Source: Phocoena phocoena (taxonomy: Eukaryota; Chordata; Mammalia; Artiodactyla; Phocoenidae). Taken from it: 64,000 bases of DNA. Position 1 is the first letter of the stretch, and every line of letters begins with the position of its first letter. The translations under genes and the position numbers were made by a program. Where the stretch lies: the NCBI RefSeq assembly GCF_963924675.1, contig NC_089239.1, positions 7,429,001-7,493,000 of the forward strand, given 5' to 3'. Shown here in pieces: positions 21,913 to 34,028 of this stretch. Below the pieces are notes generated by a model that worked only from the letters and a program-made list of their open reading frames with translations, made no database searches and had not been told where the DNA came from.

Positions 21913-22985
21913 CCAATAGATAGTTCTCAGCTATCTATTGGCAGAGGTATTGGTTAATTGCTATTTTATCAGGAACCTCTTTATGAGGCTTCAGAAGAGA
22001 AAAGAACTTGTGAATTCTACAAGAACAACAATGAGCATGTTGGAGAGTGAGAAGAGCCTGGAATCAGTGTCAAGAGACTTAGGTTTGTGTTCTGATCATG
22101 TAGAGAACTAGTTGAGGACCTAGAGTGCCTAATTTAATTCAGTGCTCCCTTGGCATTCACAGATTTATTGTTCATAGGCAATCTTGAAGGTCGATGGTGT
22201 GTGGTCATTTGAAATTTTTGTTGAACCTAAGTTTTCCTGAGTCTTGGACACACATTTCTGAATGAGGGCTGTTAGGCTAAAAGCTAACAGGAACCAAATA
22301 GAACAGGTTTAAATATAAAAGTGGTTTAAGGAGAAAAGGGGTGTGTGACAGGTTACAACTGGATCTCAGGAAGACTAGTGAACCAAGGACAGAAAAGTTT
22401 TCCAGGTTCTCAAACAAAATCTGTTCCATGAGAATTAAGAATTGATCCCATGCTATCCTTTCTTCAGTGCAGGTTGACTGAGTGCATTTTATGATTTCAG
22501 TGCTCCCCAAGAGGTAGTGAATTATAAAAGGAAACATCAGACTCTGTCTTTGCTCTCAAGGAGTTCTCTGGCTAGTTAAGTGACAAGACTTCCCCTCACA
22601 CTGAACACCAAGAACATGTGGCAGACGGAGTTCATTGGTTCTGGAACTATTTCACATGATTGAGAGATCCCTGTGTCCTGGGATAAACTCAAGAAGGCTT
22701 CATATAGGGGAAATTCTTTATTTCTTTTTTTCTTCCAGGAAGTTTAGAGTTTACATCATAGATAGAAGGAAAGATGAGGAGGACAGAATGAACAAAGTCT
22801 TGGAGACGTAAATTATCTGGTAGTGGCAGTAAAGAATAGAAGGAGGGCAATGAGGAATTCTCACTAGAGGAAAAATCCCACTTTGGGCAGGAGTGAGAGA
22901 GAGGCAGTAGCCAGCTGAGGAAGGGCTTAAAAATGCCAGGCTGATCAGTTTACTCTTAATGGAGCAATACAGAGCCACTGTAGAT
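21913..22985. other. Unassigned stretch
   Basis: Contains a weak MIR-like phrase at 22040-22110 ('gcctggaatcagtgtcaagagacttaggtttgtgttctg'). Nothing else recognised. Confidence 0.35.
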
Positions 22986-22989
22986 CCCT

Positions 22990-23480
22990 TTAAATTTTTA
23001 AAAAACTTTTAATGAAGTACTTCATTTATATAAACACACACACATGGTATAAAGGTGCTATATTATATAAGGTATAAAGAATGACACAGAATCTGTGTAC
23101 CCTTTATTCCACTTAAGAATTAGAACACAACCAATACCCTTGATCCCTTCTGTGTTCTCTTTCCCTGTAGTTACCTTCGGTATTCCCCAAGAGTAATCAT
23201 TATTTGGAATTTTGTATGAATTATTCTCCTTGCCTTTGGGTTTAATTTTATTGCATATATATTAAGCTTCATCTGATTTTTAACTTATCTAAACATCTAC
23301 TTTGTCATTTTGTGCTATTAATCTTGCTTTTTCTATGTTCCTCCCCCACTGCCTCTTTATTCCTTGCCTTCTTTTGGATTGTTTGTTCTTAACTTTGTTT
23401 TCCCTCTACTAGTTTTGGAAATTACTCACTCTATATTCATTTAAAGGTTAGCCTTTAAATTTTATTTTGTGCACTTAACA
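22990..23480 (-). mobile_element. Old L1 3' region relic, minus strand
   Basis: 'ttaatgaagtacttcatttatat…', 'ctgtgtaccctttattccacttaagaattagaac', 'gtaatcattatttggaattttgtatgaa' follow the antisense order of an old L1 3' UTR (…accacccagatcaagaaatagaac…). Strongly decayed. Confidence 0.5.
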
Positions 23481-23784
23481 ATCAAAAATATATTAGCATC
23501 TTAACCCCACTTCCCTCAAGAATGAGAATCTTGCAGTGTTTTATCTCTCATCAACCCCACCCTCTCCAGGATTGCCCACATATTTTAGTTCTTGTTTTTA
23601 AGCACAAAAAATGATTACTTTTATTTTATTTGTATAGCTTTATATACATGCTATCATTTTCATTACTCACAATTCCTTTTTGCATTGCAGGCTTTCCCCC
23701 TAGGATTATTTTACTTCTTAAAGTAAGTCCTTTAGTGAGGATATCTTGGCAGTAAAAGTACTTCTTCTTTTTTTTTTTTTTATC

Positions 23785-24550
23785 TGAAAGCAACTTGAGA
23801 TACAAATTTTCTGGATACTCTATCCAAGGTTAACAGTTATTTTCTCCCAGCATAGTGAAGATATTATTCCATTATATGCTGACCTCCATTGTCACAAGTG
23901 AGGAGTCTGCTGCTGGTCTAATTCTTTCTTTCTCTCTCTTTCTTTCTTTCTCTTTCTTTCTTCTTTCTTTATGTATGTATTTCCATTTTTGGTGATTAGT
24001 CTTTTCTTTTGGATATTTAAAAAGATGTTTGCATTGTCTTTGCTGTTCTGCGGTTTCACTACAAGATGTATAGGCATGCATTTTATTTTATTTATACAGC
24101 TTTGTAAAGTTGTACTTCCTTTATGTATAGATTTATATCTTTCACAAATTCTAGAAAATTCGTAGTCATTATCTCTTTGAATATTGTCTCTCTTCCATTT
24201 TCTGTTTCTATAACGTTAATTACACATGCTCTGTGCCTTCTAATTTCATCCTTCATGTTTCTTGACCTCTCTTTCATTCATATTTTCCATCTCCTATCTC
24301 TCTATGCTAGGTTCTGCATAATTCATCAGCTCTCTTTCATTTCATTAATTTATTCTTCAGAGGTGCCTAATATGATGTTAAAACTTTCCTTTGAGCTTTT
24401 AGTTTCAGTGATTGCATTTTTAATTTTAATTAAAAAATTCTCCTTGTTAGTTTTGATTCTACTCTTTCACTTTGTTCATTTTCCCAATTGTCTCTCTTTT
24501 CTTCAAAAATTGCATCATTAGTTATATTACATTTACTCCCTGATAACTCA
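23785..24550 (-). mobile_element. Old L1/HAL1 ORF1 relic, minus strand
   Basis: 'agaaaattcgtagtcattatctctttgaatattgtctctcttcc', 'tttattcttcagaggtgcctaatatgatg', 'gcttttagtttcagtgattgcatttttaatttt', 'attctccttgttagttttg' is the antisense of an L1/HAL1 ORF1 region. The plus-strand 132-codon frame at 24123-24521 is only its non-coding complement. A (TTTC)n run lies inside the segment. Confidence 0.65.
23923..23970 (+). repeat. (TTTC)n-rich microsatellite
   Basis: An imperfect TTTC/TC repeat of about 48 bp lies inside the antisense L1/HAL1 relic. Confidence 0.9.
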
Positions 24551-25927
24551 GTAATCAAACTCGTTGGGGGGCATACATTTGTTATCTGTCATTTCTGCTG
24601 ATGCTGCCTTATGATAGCTCGTTTCTCCTTGTGTTTGATAACTTTTGACTTGAGCTCTTGTTTACTTGGACGTAATCTGTGGGGTCCAGATTGAGGAATT
24701 TTATTCCAGACTGTGTGTATTTGCTTCTGTTTGGATTGAGAGCACTACCAAACTAGGATCACTTTAACCCAGTTTCTCAGCTTGAGGTTTCCCTTACATG
24801 TGGGTAGTATGAATTCAACTCCTGACTTCCAGTGAGAACAGATCTAGGTTATGAATTCTAAAGGAAGAGTAATTTTTATATATGAAATATATATAAAGCC
24901 GCCACAGAGGTAGATTTCCTTTGCTAAGAAAGCTGTATTTTTCTTCAGTTTTCCCTTTAAATGAGGATGTAGCTTTATATGGAGTTTAGCTACTCAACCT
25001 TGCAGGAGGCCAAGGCCTGGCCTCCCATTTCCCATCCACATCAAGGCCACATGAATCTCTAAAACTCTAGGTTTTGGCATTTGCCCTCAGGACATCACTT
25101 ACCCCTCTCCTCTCAGCTTATTCTGTGTTTGTTTGTGTAAGTAATGTATGTGGTCCTTGGAGACTTCCCTGTCTTGAAAACACATAAATACATTTAAAAG
25201 TGTGTTTGCCGTAATTTGTCCAGTACCTAAGCGTTAGGGTCAGAAGATGTTTTTAGAAAGCTTAGTCTGCCGTGTTGCCAGAAGCAAAAGTGCCATCGTA
25301 GACTCTTATGAAGGGAATTAAAAAAAAAGTCCTGGACTAGGAGTCAGAAGACATCTTAGTTTAGTTTCCTGAATTCAGACCCTAGGAAGCAATGAGGGAG
25401 TGGGGAAAATGTGCCAGCAATGGGAGAAAACCCAACGAAGAGACATGAATCAATGGGTTACTGCTGTGGGCAACTGGCTTGCAATCCTGCCGAGACCCTC
25501 TGGGCATCCACGCAGAATGCACCTCGGAATTATCTTCCTAAGGGATGAGAAAGTATAATAGTTATTCACAATTCACATCCCCCATCGGTGAGGGTTGCTC
25601 TTGAGGGTGTTAAATGCCCAGCATTTCTGTCCTTTGCAAACAGCTAAGCAAGCTCCCAGGGCACTAGAGAAAGCACTCAGGCAGCGAAGCAGAGAGATGT
25701 GGGCTCAGGTGGGAAGCTATCAGTGCTCCTGGAAACTGTCCCCTGAGGTTGCAGGTCAACTCAGAAGAGGGGTAAGGAAATATGGGACAGGTCATCAACA
25801 GTGTCTGCTACGGAAGACTAGAATTCAAGGCTTATTTCTGGACCTAATTACATGTCTTCTGCAGAACACTGCAAAAATGACAAGAACTATGGTGTTTAAG
25901 GAAGATTAATACAAGAACAATACAGAA
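24551..25927. other. Unassigned stretch
   Basis: About 1.4 kb without a recognised family. The 104-codon frame at 25595-25909 has no domain. An A8 run at 25321 may mark the tail of an unrecognised retroposon. Confidence 0.4.
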
Positions 25928-26145
25928 CAGGGGTTGGCAAACTGCAGCCTGTGAGCCAAAGCCAGTCTGCCACCTGTCTTGTAAATAAAGTTTTATTAGA
26001 ACACAGCCATGCCCATCATTTATATTTGTCTGTGACTGATTTTGTACAACAGCATAGTTGAGTAATTGCATCAGAGACTCTATGGCCCACCAAGCCTAAA
26101 ATATTTGCTATTTTGCCCTTTATAGAAGAGATTTGTTGACCCCTG
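25928..26145 (+). mobile_element. hAT-Charlie-type non-autonomous DNA transposon
   Basis: It starts CAGGGGTTGGCAAACTGC and ends GTTGACCCCTG, so the terminal inverted repeats CAGGGGT…/…ACCCCTG are both present. Inside are 'gtaaataaagttttattagaacacagcc' and 'ggcccaccaagcctaaaatatttgctattttgcccttta', a very common mammalian hAT-Charlie (MER-class) sequence. Expected 8-bp target duplications are only partly alike (atacagaa and acttagaa). Non-coding. Confidence 0.85.
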
Positions 26146-27214
26146 ACTTAGAAGGATTAACTAGGGAGGACTCCATAGTTGGGGGAGGCAATCTGGGAAC
26201 TACCGTAGATTTCCAAACCTGAGATGTGAAGAGTCTTGACTAATGTCTATACCTAGTACCTAGTCTACACTTACATTTTGAATGGAGAGCTCTCTGAATT
26301 TGGAGAACTACAGTGAAGGAATTTTACAAACGACTGCAGAGCCTTGAGTCTGGGAGACCCTGAGTGTGGTGGGATCATCATTAAACATGAGGAAGCTAAG
26401 ACATTTTTGTTAAGGTCAGGGAGACAGTGAGGGGAGGGGATGGCAATGAGTTTGTTTCAGTGAGAAATCTCAAGGTCAATTGAAATGTTTAGTTTCTGAG
26501 TCAAAATATAGCACTGAGGTGAAAGTTGGAACTGAGAAGTAATGACTGTGTTGCTCTTGGAACTATGGACAGTTCACTAGAGAGCTGGGGGGTAACACAG
26601 GTCAACCTGTGTCAGGGATTCTACCCTCAAACCCTATCGCTTCCCACTGTCTGTTTTTGGGGGGATCCAGATATGGTGAGTCTCCAGAGAGGAAGCTGTT
26701 CAGTTTTAGCTACTTCATGGTGTAATAGCAACAAGATCTGGGACTCTCACATAAACTTGTTTTTTCCCAAGCTTCTGGGGCTTGAGAACTCTCCATACCA
26801 CACAAGAATAGACAGGCAAAGGGAGGTACCCCCGATGCTGCCTTTGGTGTCTGAGGCCCATCCTAACCCAGCCTGCTCCTCCTGTTCTTTAGGAGATGCT
26901 GTAGTGATGGATCACTTCCGGGCCAAGGTACCTGGCAGAAAGGCCTAAAGGAGGTAGAAAATGTGGCCAGCTCTCAGAGTTTCTGGTCCGTCTTTATCAG
27001 TCACCGTCGAGAAGGTGGGTTCATTTTCTGACCCAGGGCTTTGAAAAATCAGGGCATCTTATTAGCATGACTAGTAAGTGATGGGGTGTGGAAGGGACTT
27101 GAGAATGTACCGACATTTCAAAATTTACAAATAGTTGTAAAGTGTAATTAAACAAACCAGTAGGCTTTGGGGGCTTTGCCTGATGTTTTTTAGATAGGAG
27201 ATATTTTATAAAGA
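26146..27214. other. Unassigned stretch
   Basis: No family recognised. The 140-codon frame at 26526-26948 lacks a domain and has no conserved-exon look. Confidence 0.4.
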
Positions 27215-27400
27215 AAGGACAGTAGACTATGGGAGAAGACCTGGATTTGAGTCCCAACTTTGTAATCTGCAACCTTAAGGAAGTGACTGTATCTGTTTGT
27301 TGCCAGTTTCCTTCTCTGTTAGGTTGTCAATGAAAAGTAAGATGACGCAAGTGAGAGGGCTTTGAAAATATAAAGTACCGTTCAAATTGTTGAAAGGATG
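27215..27400 (+). mobile_element. MIR SINE relic, plus strand (weak)
   Basis: 'gacctggatttgagtcccaactttgtaatctg…', 'ccagtttccttctctgttagg', 'gggctttgaaaatataaagtaccg' has the order of a MIR in sense. Confidence 0.55.
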
Positions 27401-27759
27401 GCGAGTTGGAGTAATCATTCATTGCTCTTCGAGCTTAGAACTGTGTGAGGCATTGGTCTGTTTCTTTCCATCTACATTCTCGTCCAATTACTTATTGGAC
27501 ATAAATAATTTTCATATAATGCAGACATGAATAAATGCTAAACAGAGGTGAACGCAGACGGAGTGGTGGTCGGCGCTGATGATGGAAATCTAGACATCAG
27601 ATTTAGGGGCTGCAGGGGGAGGCCCAGGCTCCTCCTGGGGTGAGCGCGGGAAAGGGACCATCCCATCCAAGCGTCCCTCTCTGCTTGCCCTTGGCTTCTC
27701 CTCACTCGCCCCTCCCCTTCCCAGGGAAGTGGCCTGGGACTAAACATCAGCCTAGGCAA
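27401..27759. other. Unassigned stretch
   Basis: Nothing recognised. Confidence 0.35.
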
Positions 27760-28060
27760 CACCAGAAGAGCTTTGCAGACGAGATTAAAAGCAAATCAAA
27801 GAAGAAAAATTGTGGCTCGGTTTATGTCTTCCTAATTAAAACCCCGCCAGTCTCCCTTCTTTTTCTTTCCAGCTAATGTTACACTAACGAGCTGAGTTTA
27901 GTGGCATTTATGTAGATAAAAGTCCCAATGATTGATCTCAATGGCTTGTTAAAATTAGTTTCAGTCCACCATATTGATTTAATTCCATTGCTTGAAAGTG
28001 CTAATTAATAATGATAATAAAAGTGTCCTGGCCCATTACTATCAGTGAGCAGCCTGTGCG
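27760..28060. promoter_or_regulatory. Candidate conserved noncoding element
   Basis: A repeat-free block with an ATCAAAG (TCF/LEF-type) word at 27795-27801 and homeodomain-type words TAATTAAA at 27833-27840 and TAATTAAT at 28002-28009, plus 'aatgattgatctcaatgg' and 'aatgataataaaag'. The density of ordered AT words between GC-rich flanks is typical of developmental enhancers. Inferred from texture only. Confidence 0.45.
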
Positions 28061-29525
28061 GGAGGTAGAATGAGAGGGGAAGAGCTGCTGTTTTTAGTGT
28101 CACTCACTCTGTTGAAGGGTGGCCTTTGAAAGCTGGCAGAGGGGACAGGAGGCTGGGGATGGGGGCAGAAGGGGGTGTTTCTGCCTCTTTCTGGGAGATT
28201 CATCCTGGTGGTGCTAGAGGATGCTCAGAGGGGTGAGAGGTTGGTGGATGCATGTGTCCTGGGGGAGCCATGCATCCAGCATTTTCTCTAAGGCTCTTGG
28301 TTCCCTCTAGAGCTGGGGGGTGGGTGTGGGGTCATGGTTAGCTGCTTGCCTTGTGGTTCCTGAAGGAGGTCAAGGGTTTAAACTTTAGACTGTTCCAGAG
28401 GGTGATGAAGCTGGAGGGGACGGGGTCAGGGGTTTGCCATTTAGATAATGATGAGCAGCTTCCGGGAATCTGAGCTCTGAACCTCAGCCACCCGGACCCC
28501 ATGCTGCAGGGAGGCCACTACGGGAGGGAGGGATTCGGGGCAAAGAGGTCATTGGATGGCGAGTCTGATGGATGGGGAGGGAAGGAGGAACTCAGAGTGC
28601 AAAGAGGGAAAGGGCCCAAGGAAGTTGAGTTAAGAAGGGAGAGTTAGAGGTCTCTCCTAAATTAATGAATTAATTTGGCTTTAAAGAAGTCTCCTTGCCT
28701 TTGATAAAGCCCTATGGCCCTGGGAAGGATTCTGCTGGCCCCTCTGGGGAGTAAGGCGTAGGGCTGAGGGAAGGTGGGGGGGGGGGTGCCGGCAAAGAAA
28801 ACAGTGGCTGGAGGGATGAACAGCAGTTCCAGGACAGCAGCCAGGGCTTCCCAGGGCTGGTGGGAAGAACTGGGAGATGGAGGAAGGGCTCCTGCATGTG
28901 GCCAGCCTTCCCCACAACCCAAACCCTCTCAGTTCACTGCAGACCGCCTACCACCTCAACCTCTCTGCCCTCTGCCCCCAACAAAGACTGCATCATGTAG
29001 AAGTCCAAGTTCCATGAATTGTATGTGGTTTGCATGTGGGAGCGGTTGGAGACCTGTAATTCTTCCTCTGCTGAACTCTATGACCATGAATGGTTCATGG
29101 TCCGCACGTTGAGAGCCAAGAAGGGAGTGAAAAGAGCTTTTAGGTCCCTGGGGATGTGGTGGAGAAAGTAGAACGAGAGAGATACAGGTTGAGGATTTGC
29201 AGCCTCCAGAAGTGAGGGGTCAGGGACCCACGGAAACAGCCCATAGAGCCCACACAAGGGCCCAGCAACCAGATGACCAAGAAAGGACTTTAACTAAGTC
29301 AGGTTTTGGACCAGCCAGTAGCTGCACCTTCTCTGGGCTGGACTACTGGGCAGGAATAAATCTGTTTAAAGCAGAAGCCTGTAAGAGATGCAGCTGCGGG
29401 CACTGGCACTTCTGAGCATCACTGTCTTGAATGGGATATCCAAAGATCCATCTGACATATGTTTGTTCCTGGAGATGCTTTTTATCAAAAAACTTTATGA
29501 AGCACGCTCCCCACTCCCAGAAAGA
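28061..29525. other. Unassigned GC/purine-rich stretch
   Basis: G-rich on the plus strand (for example a G10 run near 28777-28787), with overlapping frames of no visible domain on both strands. Nothing recognised. Confidence 0.4.
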
Positions 29526-29660
29526 TGAATTGAAAACTCACACTAGAGTGCAAACTCTCTTTGATTTGGTCTATGGTTAACTCAATTATAGGCAATGATT
29601 ACACGGTGTAGTTCTGATATTAATTACAATCCATCCTCATTAAGGAATTAACCAAACCAT
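29526..29660. promoter_or_regulatory. Short candidate conserved noncoding element
   Basis: 'ggttaactcaattataggcaatgattac' and 'gatattaattacaatccatcctcattaaggaattaacc' form a compact AT-word cluster unlike the flanks. Weak evidence. Confidence 0.25.
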
Positions 29661-29805
29661 GTGTGGCTGGGGATGCAGAGGAGGGGATAGTTTTTATTAT
29701 GATTTACCCTCTAGTTTTCTTTTTCCGGGTTACCCTATTTTTTTTCTCCTCCCGTGCTTTGTGCTGTACTTGTCTCCCGGTGGTTTGGGTTGGGCTACCA
29801 TGTTT

Positions 29806-29850
29806 CTTATATTCCTTAATATTCCTTAAGGAATATTCTTATATTCCTTA
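29806..29850. repeat. 20-bp perfect palindrome inside a repeated 13-mer
   Basis: AATATTCCTT directly followed by its reverse complement AAGGAATATT (29818-29837) makes a perfect palindrome. It is flanked on each side by the same 13-mer CTTATATTCCTTA (29806-29818 and 29838-29850). It could extrude as a small cruciform. It looks like a local duplication/inversion rather than a known element. Confidence 0.9.
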
Positions 29851-29859
29851 TTGCTAAGC

Positions 29860-32025
29860 AGAGAAGGTCCTCTGTGTCTGTTTATGCAATTCCTCCAGGT
29901 TCACTTAAGAATCTTTCTCAACGATACCCCTTAGGAAGGGTGCTTCCTCCAATAGGATCGGCCAAATGCCAACTACTGGCTTTACTTTATATGGGATTTC
30001 TATTTGAACGATCCTACTTTCTGTTTCTCACTGCCTATTCCTTGCTTTCTGCTCCCGTATTCAGCAGAGTGCCCTGCACTGTGATAGGGTGAAGGGGTTT
30101 GAGCTCGACTCGTTTTGGGGGAAGAGTAACTTCCAGATTGCATCCAAGCTTAGAATAGATTGCCTTTGGAGAAAATATGGGGATCCATATGCTTCTTTGT
30201 AACACTGTCAGGCACCCTCCCTGTTACATCTCAGGATGATTACTGTTAACTATTTCATACGCACGTTTGGATGGGGTAACAACGCAGTTGGCTGAAATGG
30301 GGATCCTGGTAGGGGTCTTCAAAGTAATCCATCCATTTCTCTGTTTTTAGGTAGAAGGCATTGTTTATGTTTTCTAGGGTCTGGAAATCCCATGGAATGT
30401 TGGAGAATGTAATCGTAATGCATTCTGTCATCCTTTGGTACCTTCTATGCTTCCTTTCCATTTTGCTGTTTCATTTTTTCCCCTTTTCCTCTTATGTTTT
30501 TCACTTTTGCCGTCTTCTTCTGCAACCCTAGCTTACCCATTCTAGCTGAGGCTACATGAGAACGGTCAGGGTTTCCATATGGAGGACCACGGGAGGAAGA
30601 GCAAGCAGTAGGGCCAGAGGGGGCTTTCATCAGGAGGATGAAATGCACGCTGCGGTGGGGAAAGTGTTTTCTTGTAGAGGCTTTAGGAATGGCAGCCCCA
30701 CTTGTCCCTCTTGGCATGGCTTGGGCAGCAGCTGGGGACGAAGCGATTTCTAGCTGTAATTTTGGAATAGACAGTCAAGGGTTGTCCAGTGAGATGGATG
30801 GAGCACACAGCAAGGTGTTGCATCTCAGCGTTCAGTTTGGAAGTCTGCTGGCCTCCAGCCTGGAAGTTAAGACTCTCTGATCATACTCAGTTGAGGACAT
30901 GGTGGACAGTGTCAGGTCTTGGGGGTGGAGGGCTGGGAGGGTACCAGGGAATTCCCATGGGGTTCAGGGACCATTCTATCCTCAGTGGATAAATGCATGT
31001 TCATGGCGCAGAGGCCAGTGGGAGGGCAGAGGGAGTTTCTGCAACAGCCAGAGAGAGAGAGAGGGAATGATTTAAAAATCTCATCCAATTTGGTTCATGA
31101 CGTGAAAATTGAATTTGTCATCAGATCCATGGAGTAAATCCTGGGTGGAAAACTGGAAGCAGAGGAGGACGTCAGGAACTTGATTAGTATGGAAGTGGAG
31201 GAGACGTAAGGAGCTGGGGATGGGTACGGCTTTAGGAAAGATAGTCCAAGACTCTGTGTCCAGAGCCCAAAGGGTGGGGTTTGGGGGATGGCTGCACAGT
31301 GAGGTCAGCGTGAGTTGATGGCTTAGGGGTAAGTATCAACGGGCTAGGGTCCCTGACAGTTGAAGCCTATGGACCTCTGAAGTGAATCAGGCTGGAGTCC
31401 CAGTGTAGGATGAGCGTAGACGTCACTGCAGCTCAGGGGCTGTGAGCACAGGGCTCGGGAGGTTGCTGGGTATGGTTGGATGTACAGAAGCATCCAGACA
31501 CGGCTGAGGAGTCACTGCGGGGAGAGAAGAGAGCAACTCAGGGTGCCAGCAACTGCAGCTGGGTAGGGGTGTCTGGAGCCGCCCTCCTGACTCAAGAGCC
31601 CATGGTGTCCATCTCTTCCCAACTCCAAGTCCAGTGACATTATGTCAGGAGGTCGTTCACTTGAAATCAACCCTGGTGAGAGTATTTACACCGCAGAAAG
31701 CGGCAAATGCTACCAATCAGGGCTTTTTCCCCCCTGGAGAGCTGATTGTTAAACATTTACCTGCTGGGAGGAGAACCTCTTTGATGCCTCCTTAGTGTCA
31801 GGGGGCAGGGGTGTTCGGGTGGGCTTTATTCTGTGCAGGTAGTTCAGAAATGGCACAACCAGAGGCATGTCTGAATCTGTTTGAGGAGAGAGAGGGGCTG
31901 GCATGAGATCTGACAGCTTCAAAGGCTGTCACCAGAGGTGGTGCTAATGAAGGCTGATGAAAGTAACCGTCGGCAGCCCCACTTTTAGCATCTTGGCCAG
32001 CCGCCTTGCTCTGGGTGTGGTGTGT
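29860..32025. other. Unassigned stretch
   Basis: Over 2 kb with no family, exon or RNA gene recognised. Frames at 30445-30717, 30556-30880 and 31798-32097 are short and domain-free. A GA run sits at 31050-31063. Confidence 0.4.
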
Positions 32026-32405
32026 GGGCACTGTCACACGCTGCTGGGTAGTGAAAATGGATACAGGCTTGTTGAAAAACAAATTGGCACCTTGCACTGT
32101 GAACTTGAAACATGAATATCCTTTGACCCAGTAATTCTCCTCCTGGGAATCTGTCCTAAGAAATGAATCCTAAACACATTTCCATTGTTTTGGAAAACTT
32201 ACACTGCAAAAAGATGTTAGTTGCAGCTTTATTTAGATTAGCAAAAAGTTGAAATTAACCTAAATGTCTAACTGTAGCGGAATGGTTAAGGAATCTAAGG
32301 CATATCTTCTTAATAGATTATTATGCAGTGATTTAAAAGGATGTGAAGAAAGTTTAAGAAAAATATGGAAATGCTTATGATAAGCAGAATACAAAGTTGT
32401 CGAGT
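32026..32405 (+). mobile_element. Old L1 ORF2 3' end, plus strand
   Basis: 'cctttgacccagtaattctcctcctgggaatctgtcctaagaaatg', 'gcagctttatttagattagcaaaaagttg', 'aacctaaatgtctaactgtagcggaatggttaag' and 'ttattatgcagtgatttaaaagg' is the sense C-terminal ORF2 text of an old L1M-type element. Frames are broken. Confidence 0.85.
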
Positions 32406-33084
32406 AGCATTTTTTGCAAAGTGTCTCTTTTGGAATATGACTCCAGTGTCAAATGTATTTGGGAAATGCTTGGTATCCTGTGCCCCTCTCAGGACCTGCG
32501 TGCACGTCAATGCCAAGGGTTCTGGGAAGTTCTATGGTTTAACCTTTTGCTTTTTGAACTTATTTCACCCCAGAGTCCTTTATCCAACCAACATCTATTA
32601 CCAGCCTCAAGCATTAAGGCTCAGCAGAACAGAGTTTTGGGAAGTAGTGACACACTGAACAGTTATAATTACATTAAAGTGTCCATCAGAATACAGGGAA
32701 GAAAAAAAATGACAAAATGCAAGTAGGGACCTGGGTAGCAATGACTGTGAAAGATTAAAAAAAATTTTTTTTTTTGGTGTTTCTTTGCCAGAAATCCTTT
32801 AACGTGCATATATTTTATTAAAGAACTGTATAAAAGCCTCTCTTCAAGGAAGTTTGTGTATTTCTGCAGTTGATGACGTGTAAGATTCGGAATTTGTGCC
32901 TTCTGCGTAGTGGATAAAATGTCCGTAAAATCCAGTGGGATATTTGATAAGTAAAGAACCTGATGGCTGCAATTTGTTATAGCACAATGACAATCACAGT
33001 GTGAATGTGGATCTGGGATCAGTCTAGGTCTTCATCACTAAAAAGAAACAGTCTTAAAAAAGTGAGCAAATACCTCCCTAATAG
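32406..33084. other. Unassigned stretch
   Basis: Nothing recognised; short A- and T-runs at 32757-32776. Confidence 0.35.
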
Positions 33085-33285
33085 TTAAAGGTGTGCCAGC
33101 CACGATTAGAGCCTTTTCCACATATTAACTTATTTAATCCTCACAGCAACTCCACAAGGTAGGTACTATGCTTGTCCCCATTTTACAGATAAGTTAAACA
33201 GAGCCATAAAGAGGTTAGGTGACCTGCCCATGGTTCCAAGCCCTCTGTCTCCAGAACCAGATTCTTCATCAATACCCAGAGCTGC
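33085..33285 (-). mobile_element. MIR SINE relic, minus strand
   Basis: 'ccacatattaacttatttaatcctcacagcaactccacaaggtaggtactatgcttgtccccattttacagataag' is a textbook reverse-complement MIR. It continues through 'gaggttaggtgacctgccc'. Confidence 0.92.
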
Positions 33286-33674
33286 CTGGTGCTGAGGGAC
33301 CAGTGATGACACTGGTCATCAACAGACAGGATTTCACGGCTGCTGATTTAACTTAGACACAAAACCACTCCTGCTATGAGAGGGACGGGGGCCCTTTCCT
33401 CTTGGGTTGGTAAGCTGGGACCACGTAGGCCCTTCACTTCCTCTGGTCATATCCACAACTATGTGAAGATACAGACAAGAGGAATAAAGGGAGGATGAGT
33501 CTCCAGTTCTGGTCCCCAAGGGCCAGGAGCTACCCTGGCTCATGTAACCCTTCCTATGGCCTCTGGGAAGGATCCTGCATCTTCCTTCTCATCCATCTTC
33601 CGCCCCACTGACTTTCGTTTAAGATTTTTCTTTTAAAAGGTGTTAGGACATGATTGCGTGTCTCTCTGTGCTGA

Positions 33675-34028
33675 TATTTTTGGATTTTTACTTCTTTGCT
33701 GAGTGCGGGTTTTCTCTAGCTGCGGCGAGCGGGGGCTACTCTTCGTTGCGGTGCGCGGGCTTCTCATTGCGGTGGCTTCTCTTGTTGCGGAGCACAGGTT
33801 CTAGGCGCACGGGCTTCAGTAGTTGTGGCACGTGGGCTCAGTAGTTATGGCATGTGGGCTCAGTAGTTGTGGCATGTGGGCTCAGTAGTTGTGGCATGTG
33901 GGCTCAGTAGTTGTGGCGCACGGGCTTAGTTGCACCGTGGCATGTGGGATCTTCCCGGACCAGGGCTCGAACCCGTGTTGCCTGAATTGGCAGGCAGATT
34001 CTTAACTACTGCACCACCAGGGAAGCCC
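33675..34028 (-). mobile_element. Long-form CHR-2-type SINE, minus strand, with expanded internal repeat
   Basis: Reverse complement of the long cetacean SINE: 'tgctgagtgcgggttttctctagctgcggcgagcgggggctactc' at the tail side and 'gcaccaccagggaagccc' (head) ending at 34028. The poly(T)/AT-rich tail is mostly lost. The central domain holds five head-to-tail 22-bp units (33817-33926); see the separate entry. No clean target duplication found. Confidence 0.93.
33817..33926. repeat. Five-copy 22-bp tandem array within a SINE
   Basis: Five exactly adjacent 22-bp units start at 33817, 33839, 33861, 33883 and 33905, each of the form CAGTAGTTGTGG…GGGCT. Units 2-4 share CATGTGGGCT; unit 1 ends CACGTGGGCT and unit 5 ends CGCACGGGCT. 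The shared changes in the middle units point to local amplification after insertion or in the source gene. Confidence 0.92.

Noticed and set aside
24123..24521. 132-codon frame rich in Leu, Ile and Phe on the plus strand, resembling a membrane protein
   Set aside because: It is the antisense of an AT-rich L1/HAL1 ORF1 relic; hydrophobicity comes from T-rich codons.
33817..33926. Regular 22-bp repeats resembling a CRISPR array
   Set aside because: Units are directly adjacent without unique spacers and lie in a mammalian SINE.
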